Below are positions 22,780 through 35,210 of a DNA stretch of 64,000 nucleotides, piece by piece. Each line of letters starts with the position of its first letter. Within the stretch, counting starts at the first letter, position 1. The notes under the pieces were generated by a model. The model did not search any database. It was not told the DNA's origin and saw nothing but the letters and a program-made list of their open reading frames with translations. The stretch lies in assembly GCF_963678635.1 (NCBI RefSeq), contig NC_087067.1, positions 47,108,001-47,172,000 of the forward strand, read 5' to 3'. The position numbers and the translations under genes were made by a program. Origin of the DNA: Symsagittifera roscoffensis. Lineage: Eukaryota > Xenacoelomorpha > Acoela > Convolutidae.

Positions 22780-23290
22780 TCAGTAGATGGGCTTTTGCCA
22801 GTATATGGGATTATGTCAGTAATTGAGATTTTGTCGGTATTTGCGATTTTGTCAGTAATGGGATTTTGTCAGTATTTGGGATTTTGCAACTGCAAAAAAC
22901 TTGTCAGTATTTATTGAGATTTTCAACTGAGTTGAAACTTGTAATGTAAATTGGAACAACTGATCAGTATTTGAGATTGATTTGAACTGCAGCATGAACT
23001 ATTGAGATTTTGCAAAACTAGAACAAACTATTCCAGTTTTCAGGATGTACAATAGACTGCGTGGCGCCATTACACATTCCTTTCGGTCAAAATTTGAGAT
23101 TCTCAGTATTTGGGATAGGCTGCACGGCGCCATAACACATTTCTCCCCGTCAGGATTTGAGATATTACAAACCTCGAACGAACGACTACTTTAGTATTTG
23201 GGATGACAATAGACTGAACGGCGCCATTAACTCCTGTCAGTTTTGAGATTTTCAAACTAAACGGACTATTTCAGTATTTGGGGTGGGTTA
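22780..23290 (+). repeat. ~18-20 bp repeat GTCAGTATTTGGGATTTT and longer relatives
   Basis: GTCAGTAnTTGnGATTTT recurs about five times in 22813-22885. Looser relatives (CAGTATTTGGGAT with CGGCGCCATnA blocks) continue to about 23290. Similar AGTATTTnGGTATTTGGGAT units occur at 20870-20990. No gene is seen in this stretch. Confidence 0.7.
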
Positions 23291-23418
23291 ATAAACTAAA
23301 CGGCTAACACATACATTTCAGTAACGATGATATAATTAGTGTTTTGTTTACTGGAAAAAATATTTCAGAAGATGAAAAAAGCAAAATGTTGGGCCATATA
23401 ACAGGAGAAATGAGGAGC

Positions 23419-23910
23419 GTATATGAGGAGCGTATGATAATCACGAATTATGAAATCTAACATTTTAAAACCCAATTACTCAAAATCAGGAAACACTAAT
23501 TAGTGACTCTTTTAGCTTACGGCTCAAAAAGTATGGAAAAAATTATGACTCTAGTTGGCTATGAAGTCTATCCGATGGCTTTGATGCTTAAGCCAAGTTT
23601 GGCCGAGTCGATTAGGCCAAGTTAAAAATCACAGGAAAGAAGGGTAACCTTAAATTACAAGGTATAGGTAAACTGGGTATTTCAAGAATTATTGATCTCC
23701 TCCGATTACCATAACCATTTGAGGAGCGTATGATAATCACGGATTATGAAATCTAAACACTTGAAAATCCAATTAATAAAACTCAAGAAATATTTACTGA
23801 CTATTTTAGTTGACGGCTTAAAAAGTATCGGAACAATTATGACACTATGAAGCTTCACAATTGTTTCGATAAGTTTGGCAAAGCCGGTTAGGCCAAATAA
23901 AAAATAAAAC
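23419..23910 (+). repeat. Diverged direct duplication, ~200-bp units (23419-23640 and 23720-23910)
   Basis: GAGGAGCGTATGATAATCAC opens both units, followed by ATTATGAAATCTAA, CCAATTA, a TGACT block, ACGGCT(C/T)AAAAAGTAT and AATTATGAC in the same order. No coding content. Confidence 0.75.
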
Positions 23911-24034
23911 CAGAATCCACAATTAGTTTTCCAATTAAGCAAATTGGTAATTCCACGGATATGGATAACTTAAGTAACACCCACTATTGATTCATCAATG
24001 CACCTCTTTCAAATTCAGTTTGAAAATCTTCTAA

Positions 24035-24245
24035 ATTCATTCATTACTGCACCTGAAACAATTCGGACAAACAAAACCGACACAAATTTTGACAAAAACC
24101 GATACGAAACTCGACGTACCGACAAACAAACCGAAGTTCCGACATACGAATCGACAGTCAAATAACCGAGATACGAACTGGGACGCACAAACCAATGCGT
24201 ACGAAACGACATACAAATTGACGACTCGCCCGAAACGAAAAACGA
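24035..24245 (+). repeat. Degenerate short repeat of CGACAwACrAA type
   Basis: The motif CCGACAAACAAA / CCGACATACGAA / ACGACATACAAA recurs about every 15-30 bases. The several overlapping ORFs on the minus strand are explained by this repeat. Confidence 0.5.
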
Positions 24246-24405
24246 ATCTTCGATGACCGAGAAAAGTATGGATCAACAATTGTGGAATCGCTATTCGATA
24301 GCATCAAATAATGATTGAAAATTTGTAGACGCCAAAATTCTTGACGAAATAGCAGGAAAAGAATTTGCAAACAAATATCGAACAGTGAAATGACTAGTTT
24401 CAGAA

Positions 24406-27400
24406 ATGGCCGATGGAACTACATTGGAAGTTGACGATCTTGTACGAAAAATAGCAAAACCACGGCGGCAACGTAGTCGTTCGATTGCAGTAGCAGCAGG
24501 AATCATGCAGATGTTAATTCTACGGGGCGTCAAGGAAATACCGTGGAACGAAATACGGAGAAACCTTGTCAAGTGTCTCTTTTCAGAAAAAATGCTACCC
24601 TAATACTCACCTTTTAGTGTTATAAACCATCAGAACAGATCGACACCGCCCTTAGAATAGTTATGAAATTCATCAAGAACCCCGATATCAACAGAATCAG
24701 CAATCTCACAACCACTAGCTCTTCCATCACCCTGAGAACCATCAAGAAGTTCAGCAACTGCATCCTTATACAGTCACCATCATATTCAATTTTCGAAGCA
24801 TGTGATTCCTCGCAAGGCTACTCGGAAGAGAGCTGTGGAGAAACTACAAGAATGGCACACTCCAAAAGGGTCTGAAAGTTCTGTTTTATGTTCGATACCA
24901 TAGAATTAGCCTCCGACGACTGATGGAAATAGCTAAAAAAGTATCCCAGAGTAAAACGCGGTAACGGTGGTCGCAAAAAAGTAGATTTGCTTTTTCGACC
25001 CGTTTTATAATAACTATTTTATTTCAGAAACGGGGATCTTTGGAAGATTATAGGTACGACTGGGCTAAGGCGACAAAAACCGGAATCTTTGACAATATTA
25101 TCAACACTATTAGATCTCGGCTTGAAATTACAGGCTTCAAATCATTCGTTCCTTCTCCTAGACACGTTCGTCGAGCAACCGCCGAAAAAATGGTTCGTTT
25201 TACAAAATTCTGTAAGCCCGAGAAAACGTTTCTGGATTTCTAAGTGACCCAGTTTCTTGCGTCAAAGCAGTTGCGTTTCTTTCACTGAAAAAAACGGAGC
25301 TTCAAGGATTACGCGTGGATATCTGGGGAGACAACTGTGAGATTGGTGGTGTGGAGGTTACCAGGCTCGGGTTCAGGCTCCTCGATATCAACTTTAGTGT
25401 ACAGTCGACTAGCAGCGTTTTCTATCTCACAGGTAAGTCAGTTTTGTTTTGGAAAAATATCTCTCATGATTATTAGTCTCGGCATCGATTATATGTTATA
25501 TATAGCGAGCATGGTTAAGTTAATTCGCTCTTTAACTAAATTAAGCACTTTGGCTCCACGCAGTACTATCTTCCAAAAAAGAATATCTGTCAAATGGAGC
25601 AGAGCGCAAAATTTTTCTGCGTACGGACAAACGCCAGTGCGGAGTTTAAGAGCAAATAGTTAATCATTGTTAAAGGAATCCACAGCCAAGGCTTAAGCCA
25701 CTGAGAATTCAGATTTATGAATGTACGTACTCATTTGATCAATTTTATCATTAAATTCAGCGTACCGTGTAAAAGACAGCAGATACGCTATGGAGTAGAA
25801 CGTTGGTCCCACCACAGCACGCGATCCAGAGTCGGGTTGGTAGAACAGCAAAACAATTTACCTAAAACAGTTAGGAGCAAAGCTGACCTATAGTGACGAT
25901 TCAATATTTTTTGTTGCGGCTGGTTATTGGTGTCTCTAATGAGCAGTCATCTGATACAGTCTCGTGGCTCCCACTGCTTTTGTCAAATGACACTACAGAC
26001 TTCCGCCCACTAACTTGCAAGCCAGAGACTGGTAAAAGAACTGAACTCAATGTTCCATTTCGAAAAAAGTTACCCAAGACGTCACTGGTCAGCATCGAAA
26101 ACTTTCGTTGCGTTTGTCCAGATGCCACACACATGATTACTCGATGTGTGGAAACAGATCTTCGTAAAATGGTACAAAAAATAACCGATGATATGCATCC
26201 TCGCGAAAAATTTGCCATTCAGCGCTTTGAGGAAAATTTGACCAGACGGGGGGCGATAAAGCCATTTTTTCATTTCACCACTGTCTCGATAGGAGGAACA
26301 GACAAAACTGCCAAAAAGGGTGCAATCTCTCTTGCTGGATTCTGTGCGCTGACTCTCATCGCTGTTAAGGAAGAAATGAAAGAGGCTAGCACAGAAATTG
26401 AAGATCTCTTTGAAGGAGTATAGAAAAATGAAGTTGTTCTTTGACCCAACGAAGATACAGACACTTACGTTAAGTCTGTAAAAGTGCTACAAGCCATCTA
26501 CACGAGTCTAGTCTCTAAAGAATCTGGAAAAACCCTCGGTTGCATCACCACTAAAGATGCCCGTGAACTTTTGAGAAAGAGCTTGAATTAATGCATGAAA
26601 TTACTAAGAGCATGAGGTGATTTTAACGCTATAGAGTACAAAAAGTGGGCTGAAGTTTACTATCAAGTTTCAGTGTTTATCTTTGGAGAACAAGGATTGA
26701 TTCCCTACAAACTAAAATTACTCCCAATGCCACAGCTTGTGGTGAGCAATTTTATACGAAGTCCATGGGATCATTTTTGCGAAGCTCTCGAAAAATCCAA
26801 CCACCATGTGAACAAGGATTTTCAAAGTAAGACGAGGCGGAGGAAGATTGCATAACCAAGACCCATTATTTCTCGAATTATTTTTTTTTCATTCTGCAAG
26901 TTTATCAAAACTGGCAAGGGCACACGTAGTTTTCTAAACAATGCGCGAGACGTCTTGGAAGGAACCAATACTATCCCGTCATATTTACAAATATGTCAAA
27001 AAAGTCTAGAGTTTCCAAAAGTTGCCGTCGCTGAAAAAAGTTCATCTACTCTGCTGCTTTCTGGTTTGCGATTTTATGTGTTGCGTACTTTCGGCTGTAC
27101 AGCGGCAGCAGTTGCGGGAAAGAAAGCAAAACCGAATCTAGCACCACAAGCTATGGTGGAAAAATGGATCCATGTTTTAGGAGGTACTGTCCTAGCCAAA
27201 GACAATGCTCAAACCATTCTTCGGGGACATTCCAAGACACCTAACTGCTTTCTTCTGCTGAAAGATGACAATGATTTAGTCGAAGGAACGATGACTGTAG
27301 AAGAACGATTGCAAAACCGAGTAGCTAAAAACGAGTCAGCAACTGATTTGGAATCTAGTGATACTGGGCAAAAACTAAACGAAAGAGCTGGGAAAAAAAC

Positions 27401-27428
27401 TGTCACCTGCTGCCAACCAGTGCCTTAA
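24406..27428 (+). pseudogene. Decayed multi-exon gene of an unrecognised family
   Basis: ATG 24406 lies 2 bases behind TTTCAG and opens a basic segment (KPRRQRSRS). Further coding-like pieces on the same strand include 24615-24870, a piece starting after TTTATTTCAG at 25028 (EDYRYDWAKATKTGIF), one near 25280-25435 (WGDNCEIGG, VTRLGFRLL) ending ACAG|GTAAGT, a 176-codon frame at 25893-26423 (CVCPDATHMITRC), one near 26640-26850 (SNHHVNKDF) and one at 26955-27428. Between pieces the frame is cut by stops and indels (for example TAG at 26421 and stops near 26590-26630). The composition is that of a real, conserved protein. The pattern suggests an old gene or a transposon-borne gene, but I cannot name the family or assign a function. 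Confidence 0.5.
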
Positions 27429-28079
27429 ATTTGCGGGTAGTGATTTCAAGTTTTTGAAGCTAGAATACTTAGATGACTCTCTTTACTCTGATTCAGTTAT
27501 TGATCCGACATCTTACCAGCCACATCCGGGGAGTAATTTCTCAGCTTTTTACGCCAATGAAAAGCGACCACTTTTGATGGAGCAATGTCAAACTAGCGGT
27601 GAAAGAATGTTTCTTTAATCGTGGCTCTAAGGAAACATAGAGCTGAAAAATCACACAGATTCTAAATACTGAACCCCAAGTATCCCCATCGTGTAGCTGA
27701 ACAAACTCAGCCCACATAGTACTAAGCTCACAACAGCACAACCAAACGAGAGATCAATTTCAACGAGTTCAGTGTTAAAACGACTTTCAAGTATCCTACG
27801 CTAGTGGTATGCCCTACATATCCCGTCGGGGTCCTTTCTTGGGGTCTTTTCGTGGGGTCTAGGACAACAAGCCGATGTGACTTCAAGCCGAAGGGACTTC
27901 AGGCCGAAATTGAAACTTTACAAGCACCTCAAATCGCTATGTTTTCATTGGCATCCGTTAATAATATCAATCTGTTTTAGAATTATCTGGCTTGAAATCC
28001 CTAACTTTACGTTTCGGCTTGAACTCCCATCGGCTTGATCTCCGACCCCCCTTTCGTGAACCTTAGTATCATACTTGTA

Positions 28080-28420
28080 TCAATTTCGGGCGACAATGAG
28101 TCTGGGTGGCTCCCAGATGATACCCTCAAAGTCGGTTAATTTTCACCTCTGGAAAAGCTGAGGGGACCCGAGTAGCTGTTTTATATGATCTCTTGTAAAA
28201 TAAGTTTGTATTAGAGCGCAATAGTTTGTTATTATTGATTCCACAAATTGTTAGCGGATTCCGCAGATTGTAAAGAGATATCCAGCAATAACCAGATTGA
28301 ACAATGGCTAGCTAGAACAGCGAATGCGGAAAATACGAACAAATACTCAACCATTGTTTGTGGAATCCATGAACAAATCTTAAATCATTACTCAACTAAA
28401 TTCGTGGATATACACTTTTA
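28080..28420 (+). repeat. Dispersed repeat family C, copy 1
   Basis: The block runs from TCGGGCGACAATGA through GTTTGTATTAGAGCGCAATAG, GATTCCACAAATTGTTAGCGG, GAGATATCCAGCAATAACCAG, to ACTAAATTCGTGGATATAC. The same blocks in the same order make up 31020-31290. It shares the GATTCCACAAATTGT and GCGGATTCCGCA words with repeat family B. Confidence 0.82.
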
Positions 28421-29537
28421 GAATTTAAAATCTTTGTAGCCGTGTCAAAAACAGGCATGCTTGCTGCTTAACGCAGCCAATTGAAACTGTCAAACCAACT
28501 TTTTCGATTAGTTAAAATGCATAATTAATTAACAAGATGCCTAGGGATAAAATTGTTAAAACAAAGTTGTTGATTTTGGTTTAGCTCGTCTAAACGAAAT
28601 TTTATGTGTTAGCTGTTTTTGTAAAAACTCATTCCATTTTCGTTATAGGATGGATTAACAGTGACAACTAATCGTAGTTTTAAATTTCAAACCATGGCAC
28701 ATTGCGAATTATTTTGTCCTAGAATGTAAATTCGAATTGATTCATAGCATTCATAGATTCAAATTTGAAGCTATTAAAATAATGCTTAACGTCAACTTTT
28801 TATAGGGATTAAACGTCAAATTTATAGCTCATGCCGAAGTTCAATGTCAACTTGCACAGTTGATTCCTATGGAAATTGACATCCAACCTTGTGGTAGATT
28901 CTGGTTGAGGTTATGGTTTTCAGAATTGTAGTCATTCCAACAATTTTCTGATTTCTATTAACTAACACGGTCGAAAAAAAAAACTAGACTTCTTAAAATT
29001 TCACCACTTTAAATAGAATAAAATAAGACCGACCGTCGGTCGCTGTAAACTCAATTGTAAATACTTTTCTCCCGTCGGGAACGAGTATTTCATGCGATGA
29101 GATTGGTCAATTTTGAATCGCTAGCGTTTCAGCTTCATTTATACATAGAATTATTGCTGCTATTAATTACCGCTAGATAATTCGCTTTCTAAGTACAAAG
29201 TTTTTTCGTTTTCGGTCTTACTATATTTCATAATGCTGAACGATAGTTTGCTACCAAAAAGATTGATTACTACGGGAACTTCGTCATTGAAATTTTCTGA
29301 CCCTTTAGTAATTGTCCCAGGTTGGTCTGCTAAACGATCGGTCCCCGTACCAGAGGAACCCAATTTTGCTTTGAAATTTTTTGCTTTGAAATTTAAATAA
29401 GACCTACTTAACAATGACCACGTTAAATTTTTGAAACGCTACAAAGCTAATTTATCTTCACCTTCTTTCCCAATTATACCATAATATCAATGCTCCTAGA
29501 AGTTACTCTGAATAATGACAAAGTATGACAAAATCTT

Positions 29538-29930
29538 ATGGGATCTAATCACAACACTGAAGACAGGAGCCCACTGGAAGTTCATGGATTCTGCATGATA
29601 AACTATGAGAAGGACCTGCACACCAAAGATGATCTACTTTTCTTGGAAAACAAAACAGTAAAACCAGCTGCGACCTGAGGCGCTTTCAGATCGATGTTAC
29701 ACCAGTCCCATCCAGGCCAGTTTGGCATGAGGTTTCTGGCCGAGTTTATCTGGTGGCCACCTTTTTATAGGGAAAAATTATAACCACGGCAAATCTTGCA
29801 AACAATGCTCAAAAGCCGGTAAGATTCTTAGGGTGTTGTTGGGATCGGAGCATATGAGCAAATACCGAAATTTTCATTCACGATAAGTGATTAATTTAGA
29901 TTTCGCCGGCCCTTTGGACGCTTTCTGATA
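29538..29930 (+). pseudogene. Fossil LTR-retroelement integrase, N-terminal (HHCC) part
   Basis: A frame from about 29538 carries a linker segment (DLLFLENKTVKPAAT), an in-frame TGA at about 29677, then SHPGQFGMRFLAEFIWWPPF. That is the His half of the integrase zinc-binding domain with its conserved WWP. After a frame break near 29775 comes SCKQCSKAGK, the Cys half. Further on is INLDFAGPLDAF, the usual start of the integrase catalytic core, followed by stops. This is Ty3/gypsy-like pol sequence unrelated in base composition to the element at 48-64 kb. The remaining core is not seen. Non-functional. Confidence 0.68.
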
Positions 29931-29999
29931 AATATTGATAATCGTTTAGATCACTGGAAAGTCAATCATATCAGACCGCCGCGCAGAGAGTTGGGAGCT

Positions 30000-30775
30000 G
30001 CACGATGGAGCTGAGGACGGATACGAAGACGCGTTGATGTATCCTCGTCAGACTCGGACTCGGACATCCCACTGGCAAAGATTATCCATGGATGTCCAGC
30101 AACCCCAATCTTCTCCTCAGACTGGGACCCATGGAAATCGAGCGACCCCAATCCCAATCTCTAATCGTAAACGGCCTACTCTAGCGAAATTCGCCACTGC
30201 TGGAGATAACTTTTTAAAATATATTGGAGAATCGTATTTTAATCCATTTAAAGAGGCGATTGTTGATTCTTCGTACCACACGGTCACTTTGGAAATTGAA
30301 CATATTTTAGCCGGAAAGAGGACATCATTGCCTCCCCAGAAGTCAACCAGAGCCAACCCTCAGAAAAAGACGACCAGTCGGAAAATGACTGGCGGATACC
30401 CGACGCTCATACAAACGACCACAATTTCTTCATTCCGGATTCCACTCAGAAATCGTCTAGAGACAGCAGTCTTCCTGAACCATCATCCTTCGGATCTGCT
30501 CTAGAGCCAATAGTGCTGGACAGCACGCCAGAGAAACGCATCCTGTTGCCACCCAGCCCAGATCTACAATCAGACCGCTTGCTTTCTTGTGCTGGTCACG
30601 TTCTGATTTCCTCATTCCCCTCGCAAAATCGGGCTACGTTCAGACATCCCGGAAGTCTCCCACAGGGAAATCACCCATCATAGTGGCAGAGCAAGATTCC
30701 GGGAGCGAAATATCGTCGACAATATATCGGGACGTGTAACAGGCTTTAGAAGAATTTGACGCCGAATACATTTAA
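30000..30775 (+). pseudogene. Acidic Ser/Pro-rich coding remnant downstream of the fossil integrase
   Basis: Several frames alternate in coding quality: SSSDSDSDIPLAKI near 30045-30085, then a frame from about 30350 with NDWRIPDAHTNDHNFFIPDS and PIVLDSTPEKRILLPPSPD to about 30680, then VAEQDSGSEISS ending at TAA near 30740. AATAAA lies at about 30792. The single long frame 30034-30504 is partly a shadow. It could be the C-terminal part of the fossil retroelement polyprotein or a host gene end. I do not recognise it. Confidence 0.35.
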
Positions 30776-31019
30776 AACTCATTGAACTCAATAAAAATTC
30801 TACTTTCCAATTTCTTCATTTTACGATTTGTAGAATTTATAGACTTCGTTTCAGCTAATTTAGCGCTATTTAGATACGTGCCAAGAATGTTTCACATCGA
30901 CCATCGATCGATTATTCACTTTCTAGTGTTGCTTTAGATTAAGACATTCATAATTCATTCTTAATCATTTTTTTCTCTCAATTTCTTAGTCGATCAATTT
31001 GAAGCGTCGATCAATCGCC

Positions 31020-31290
31020 TTGTACCATTTTTGGGCGACAATGATCTTTTAGGATCTCGCGTAAAATTTTTTAAATAAATTTGTATTAGACCGCGACAGT
31101 TTGTTTTTACTGATTCCACAAACTGTTAGCGGATTCAGCAGATTGTGAGTGAGATATCCAGCAATAACCAGCTTGAACAATGACTAGCTAGAACGAAGAA
31201 TGCGGAAATTGCGAACAAACACTTAACCCTTGTCTATGGAATCCACGAAACAATCTTAAACCATTACTTAACTAAATTCGTGGATATACC
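31020..31290 (+). repeat. Dispersed repeat family C, copy 2
   Basis: Collinear with 28080-28420, including TTTGTATTAGACCGCGACAG, GATTCCACAAACTGTTAGCGG, GAGATATCCAGCAATAACCAG and ACTAAATTCGTGGATATAC. A segment of about 50 bases present in copy 1 is absent here. Confidence 0.82.
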
Positions 31291-31602
31291 AATTTTGATT
31301 TTAAACATTCGATTGAAAACAGCTATTTTGATTCTTCAGTTTAGTTCGATCATTCACTTTTTAATGTTAATTCCCAATCACATTATTTTCTCATTTTCTT
31401 AGTAAAGGTGCATAATTTTATATATTCAGGGTATATCATTAGAAAAATTTAATTAGTGAGTTTGAACATAAATTAGAACAGGTTTAAAATATAAAATCAT
31501 GAACACAAACGCACTCTTAAAAATGTAAATTGATTCGAAAACTGACAAAACGTTCCCCGGAACGAAACGAGTTTATAATTTTGTTGAATACCCAAAATTC
31601 AT

Positions 31603-33883
31603 TTAACTGCTGTCGTCAAACAACGCTTGAGAAACTTTGTCTCCATAGTCAACGCGCAGTTGCACGAAAAGTGCAATATCTCTCCAGGCTTTTAGGATGA
31701 CTATTCTTTCACCTATGCTGGAAAGTACAACTTCTACCAACTTCATTTTGGCCTCGTTTTTCTACTGGGTGGCGTGGTTCGCTAAACCACCCAGATAAAC
31801 GCTCCATTTATGTAACCGGCACTCATCATTTGAAGCGTCGATCAATCACCTAGGAGGACCCGCAATTTGCAATAAGTATTCACTTAGAACTCCTGGTTGG
31901 AGGCAGTACTGGTCGGCATTGATGTTGGTGACTACTTTGCCGTGGTAATCCATCAACACGTCATCTTTCTTGAACGATTGCAAAGTAATCAAACCCTTAA
32001 AAATAAATCACTGATTGAAAAAAGAGTTTATTCAAAAACTACTGATTCGAAAATGAAAATTTATTAGTAAGATATTTTTATTGAGTTATTCAAATTATAA
32101 AATACCTCTTCCAAAGACTGGAAATATCACATCACTTATGCCGACCCAGCTTTGGGTCAATGCACGACTCTGCAACTCTTCATGAACCTCATATGGGAAG
32201 TTCTGAATGTCGTTAGCGGTATGTTTCAGGGTTGTGGTTTTCTCAAGCGGCTGAAAATTTCTCTTTGATCCATCACTGAGCAGCTTCGCCACATGGTCAA
32301 CCACGTTCTTCAGGTCATGGGTTGCCCAATTCTGCTTTGAGTAAAAGTTTGTAACTTCACTTTACAGCTCATGGGAAGTGGTCATCTGCTGAACAAAGAT
32401 CTATGCGTGCTGCACCTGGCGAACGTAACGTTGAGAACCTTGTCGGGATCACACTGCCAACAGAACCTCTTCGTAGGTGTATCCGTCCAATTTCTGGTGA
32501 ACTTTTGAAGCTTGCCTCTTCAGCTTTTCCATCTTAAACGTAGGGCTGGTAGACAAGAGCATAAGCTTCGGAACCTTACGTGCGAGACAGACCTTCGGCT
32601 GTTCCAGATTTATGATGCTAATCTATAAAAAACGAAATTATTACATGTGATTCCACGTCGGTTTCAATTTTGATAATTAAAACTCTTTGGAAGACATTGA
32701 AACTTTACATCGATTGATCTATCTGGCGTTTGAATTGATCGGCTAGTGAAGCAACCCGAAACACCGCGTTACCAATTGAATTGACGAAAATCAATTGAAT
32801 CGTCACCGTGTTTTTTGTGTCACGAGAAGCACGCTGAACAACATAGCTCATATTGTTCCTCTTTAAATGGGTTCTGGCCTCTTGTTAGTACAATTTCATA
32901 CCCTGTACTAGCCAGACTGGAATTCTGTGGGAGACGCGAGAAGTTGACACTATAAAATTGAGTCATCAAACTGAATCATCAGTGTTTTTTTTTTATCAAA
33001 TCAGTGTTTTAAAAACATACTTACTGGCTGCTGGTTCTATGCTCAGCTCCACGAAAACGTCTTCATTTTTCTCCTCTATGTTGACAATCGCCTGGACGAC
33101 AGCATGTACCTAGTTGTAGATGACCATTTTCACGAGCATCCCTGTGCTTTTGAAGAGAAACGTGACAATGGCCCTGAACAAGGTCAATTGTTCTATGTAG
33201 GTCAAGGTTCCGTTTCTTTTGTCGGCGCATTCATCCGACTTCTGGATATTCTCTAAAATGACTTTTATGAGAGTCTCGTTAATTATCGGTTTTTCGGCTC
33301 GGGAGGCTTTTCCAGGTTGCTAAAATTGAATATGATTTAGTTAAAATATTTGGTTTACCAAAATCTTTACGCTTGTGTAATGTGAAGTTATTTCTTCAAC
33401 TTACTGTTTCGCCTACATTATCTGGCTCTGCATGATTCCTTTTGCGGCTTTCTGTGAGCTCGTCGTTCATTTGGTCTCGTAATTCCGTGGGATCGTCGGC
33501 TTGTGGTTCCGTGGGAGTGTAGGTTCGCCTCTCATGGTCATGCGGTTGTCTTTCAACTTTTCGATAGTGGGGAAAAGCCGATGGCCATGGAGAATTCGGA
33601 TACGGCGATGCCGACATAGAGGAATCCAGGAAGGCTGGATATGGCTGATACTGCTGAGGCTGGTACTGATGTACCATCGAGTGGCCTGAATGGACATGTC
33701 GCAGAGTGGTATGTGGTTGCCCATATACCGGCGGAATTGGCGAGGCGAAAGGTCGCGGGGGTGCTCGCAATGGGGTTACTGGAGTCGGAGGAGTAATTGA
33801 TGTCGTCTCTGGTGCTGCGAGTGGTGGCCGAGGCACAGGGATGTTAGAAGGCACTGCAAATGGTGATGGACAACTGGAAGGCA
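31603..33883 (-). pseudogene. SET-domain protein gene with seven in-frame stops
   Basis: Five exon-like blocks with good splice signals: 33883-33405 (Pro/Tyr/Gln-rich, ends ACA|GTAAGT), 33319-33025, 32949-32709, 32622-32106 and 31995-31603. Block 4 ends VFGRG and block 5 begins GLITLQSFKKDDVLMDYHG, the first SET motif. Later come LIDAS, LGGLANHATQ (the NHS-type motif) and AWRDIALFVQLRVDYGD (the last SET motif). SET enzymes methylate lysines, mostly on histones, using S-adenosylmethionine. In-frame stops lie at 33110-33112, 32885-32887, 32449-32451, 32401-32403, 32362-32364, 31846-31848 and 31762-31764. The phases of blocks 3/4 and 4/5 do not agree. The frame within blocks is otherwise intact, so decay is mostly by point nonsense mutation. 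KMT5/SET8-like spacing is possible but not shown. Confidence 0.72.
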
Positions 33884-34258
33884 CTGAACATCAGTTTTTG
33901 GCGGTGGACATTTACTTTGAGTCCGTAAGTTTCTATTAGATTGGGACGAAAAATGAGAGATGCAACTAATATTGAGCTTAAGATGAGCATTAACTGACTT
34001 CGATTTAGCGGCAAAGCTCCCATCGCTTATCAGCACCAATTCAATCGAAACACCAGGATGTCAAGATAAGAGTACACCAAGGAATAGCTTCGACACTTTC
34101 CACTCTTTTTAGCACAACAGATTACAGTAGCATCTATGCAATAATTACTGCCTAAAGATAAGACGGCTTTTTGATAATGAACTGATAGGTGGAACTAGAC
34201 AGTGCATTTCTAATCAGTAAAGCCGTCATTATCAGGGAAAATTGTCACTTGTCAATTC

Positions 34259-34890
34259 TTGAACCAAGGTTCATTTCATTTCACTTATTCAATCGCTTCT
34301 CAGCTCAGTCATATATTTGAGTCTTTCATCCTTGTCATCATGCTAAGCAGAACTTTTCGGTTAAAGCAAAAAATACAAGTCCTCGATGCCGTTACTTTCA
34401 TCCGGGAAAGTGCTTTAATTTTGTCATTAATCAGCGATTGGTGCGTAAAGATTAAATGGTCTGATTGGCCGGGAAGTTTCATCTTTAGTGTCTCAGAAGA
34501 CAAAAAAGTAAACGCAACAGCATGGAATATAGGAAAATTCCACGAACACAATGATACTTGTGTTATCAGCAGAAGGCGGGATTCGAGAAAAGAAAAAATA
34601 TCGTTCAACCCCAGACGGCTGCAAAGGGACTCGATGGTCTTTTTCAACATGCTGGGAGGGTCAAAAACGGGATTGTCATCATCAACGAACCTTTCGTGTT
34701 CCAGTACACAGTTCGTTTGATCGACAAACCTAAGGATACTGCGTAGAATGGACCATCATGCAGTGGCAATTTATACGCTAGGTACTCCGAGTTGAGAAAC
34801 GAGTCACAAGGCGAGTCAAGGAAACGAGTCGCCGGAGAATCACTGCCAGACGATTTTATGAATTTCATGATTTAGGATGCTGAGAAATCT
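34259..34890 (+). pseudogene. Possible gene fragment, unrecognised
   Basis: A frame from 34259 runs about 95 codons (SLISDWCVKIKWSDWPGSFIF, then NIGKFHEHND). After a frame change near 34560, a second coding-like frame carries GLDGLFQHAGRVKNGIVI and FVFQYTVRLIDKPKD, a TAG at about 34744, then more of the same frame to about 34873. Splice sites are not clear. I see no known family and treat it as a remnant. Confidence 0.3.
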
Positions 34891-35210
34891 AGAGCCAACC
34901 AAAAACCCTAAGGGCCCAAGGCCACAAAAAACAAACAAGGAGGAAAAACAGCAGGAAGGTATTTGAGTTGCCTTGATTATTTTGAGTTGCCAGAAAGTAA
35001 TATTCTCGTGAAGTTTGCTACATGCATCAACGGTGTAATACAAGTGAAATTATCTAGTAACTAATCAAATGTGTAAGTAATCTACTAATTAATCACATTC
35101 AACTATACTTATATTCTGTATGATCCTCGGTTTCATCTGATATCCTGAAATTTTATAATGCATTTCCGGATGAAATTGAAATTTTTTTTATCGGTATTTA
35201 ATTTACATAT

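Noticed and set aside
31603..33883. Nuclear stop-codon reassignment as an explanation of the many in-frame stops
   Set aside because: All three stop codons occur as interruptions, while other frames (integrase, zinc finger, membrane exon) end at ordinary stops; decay is simpler.
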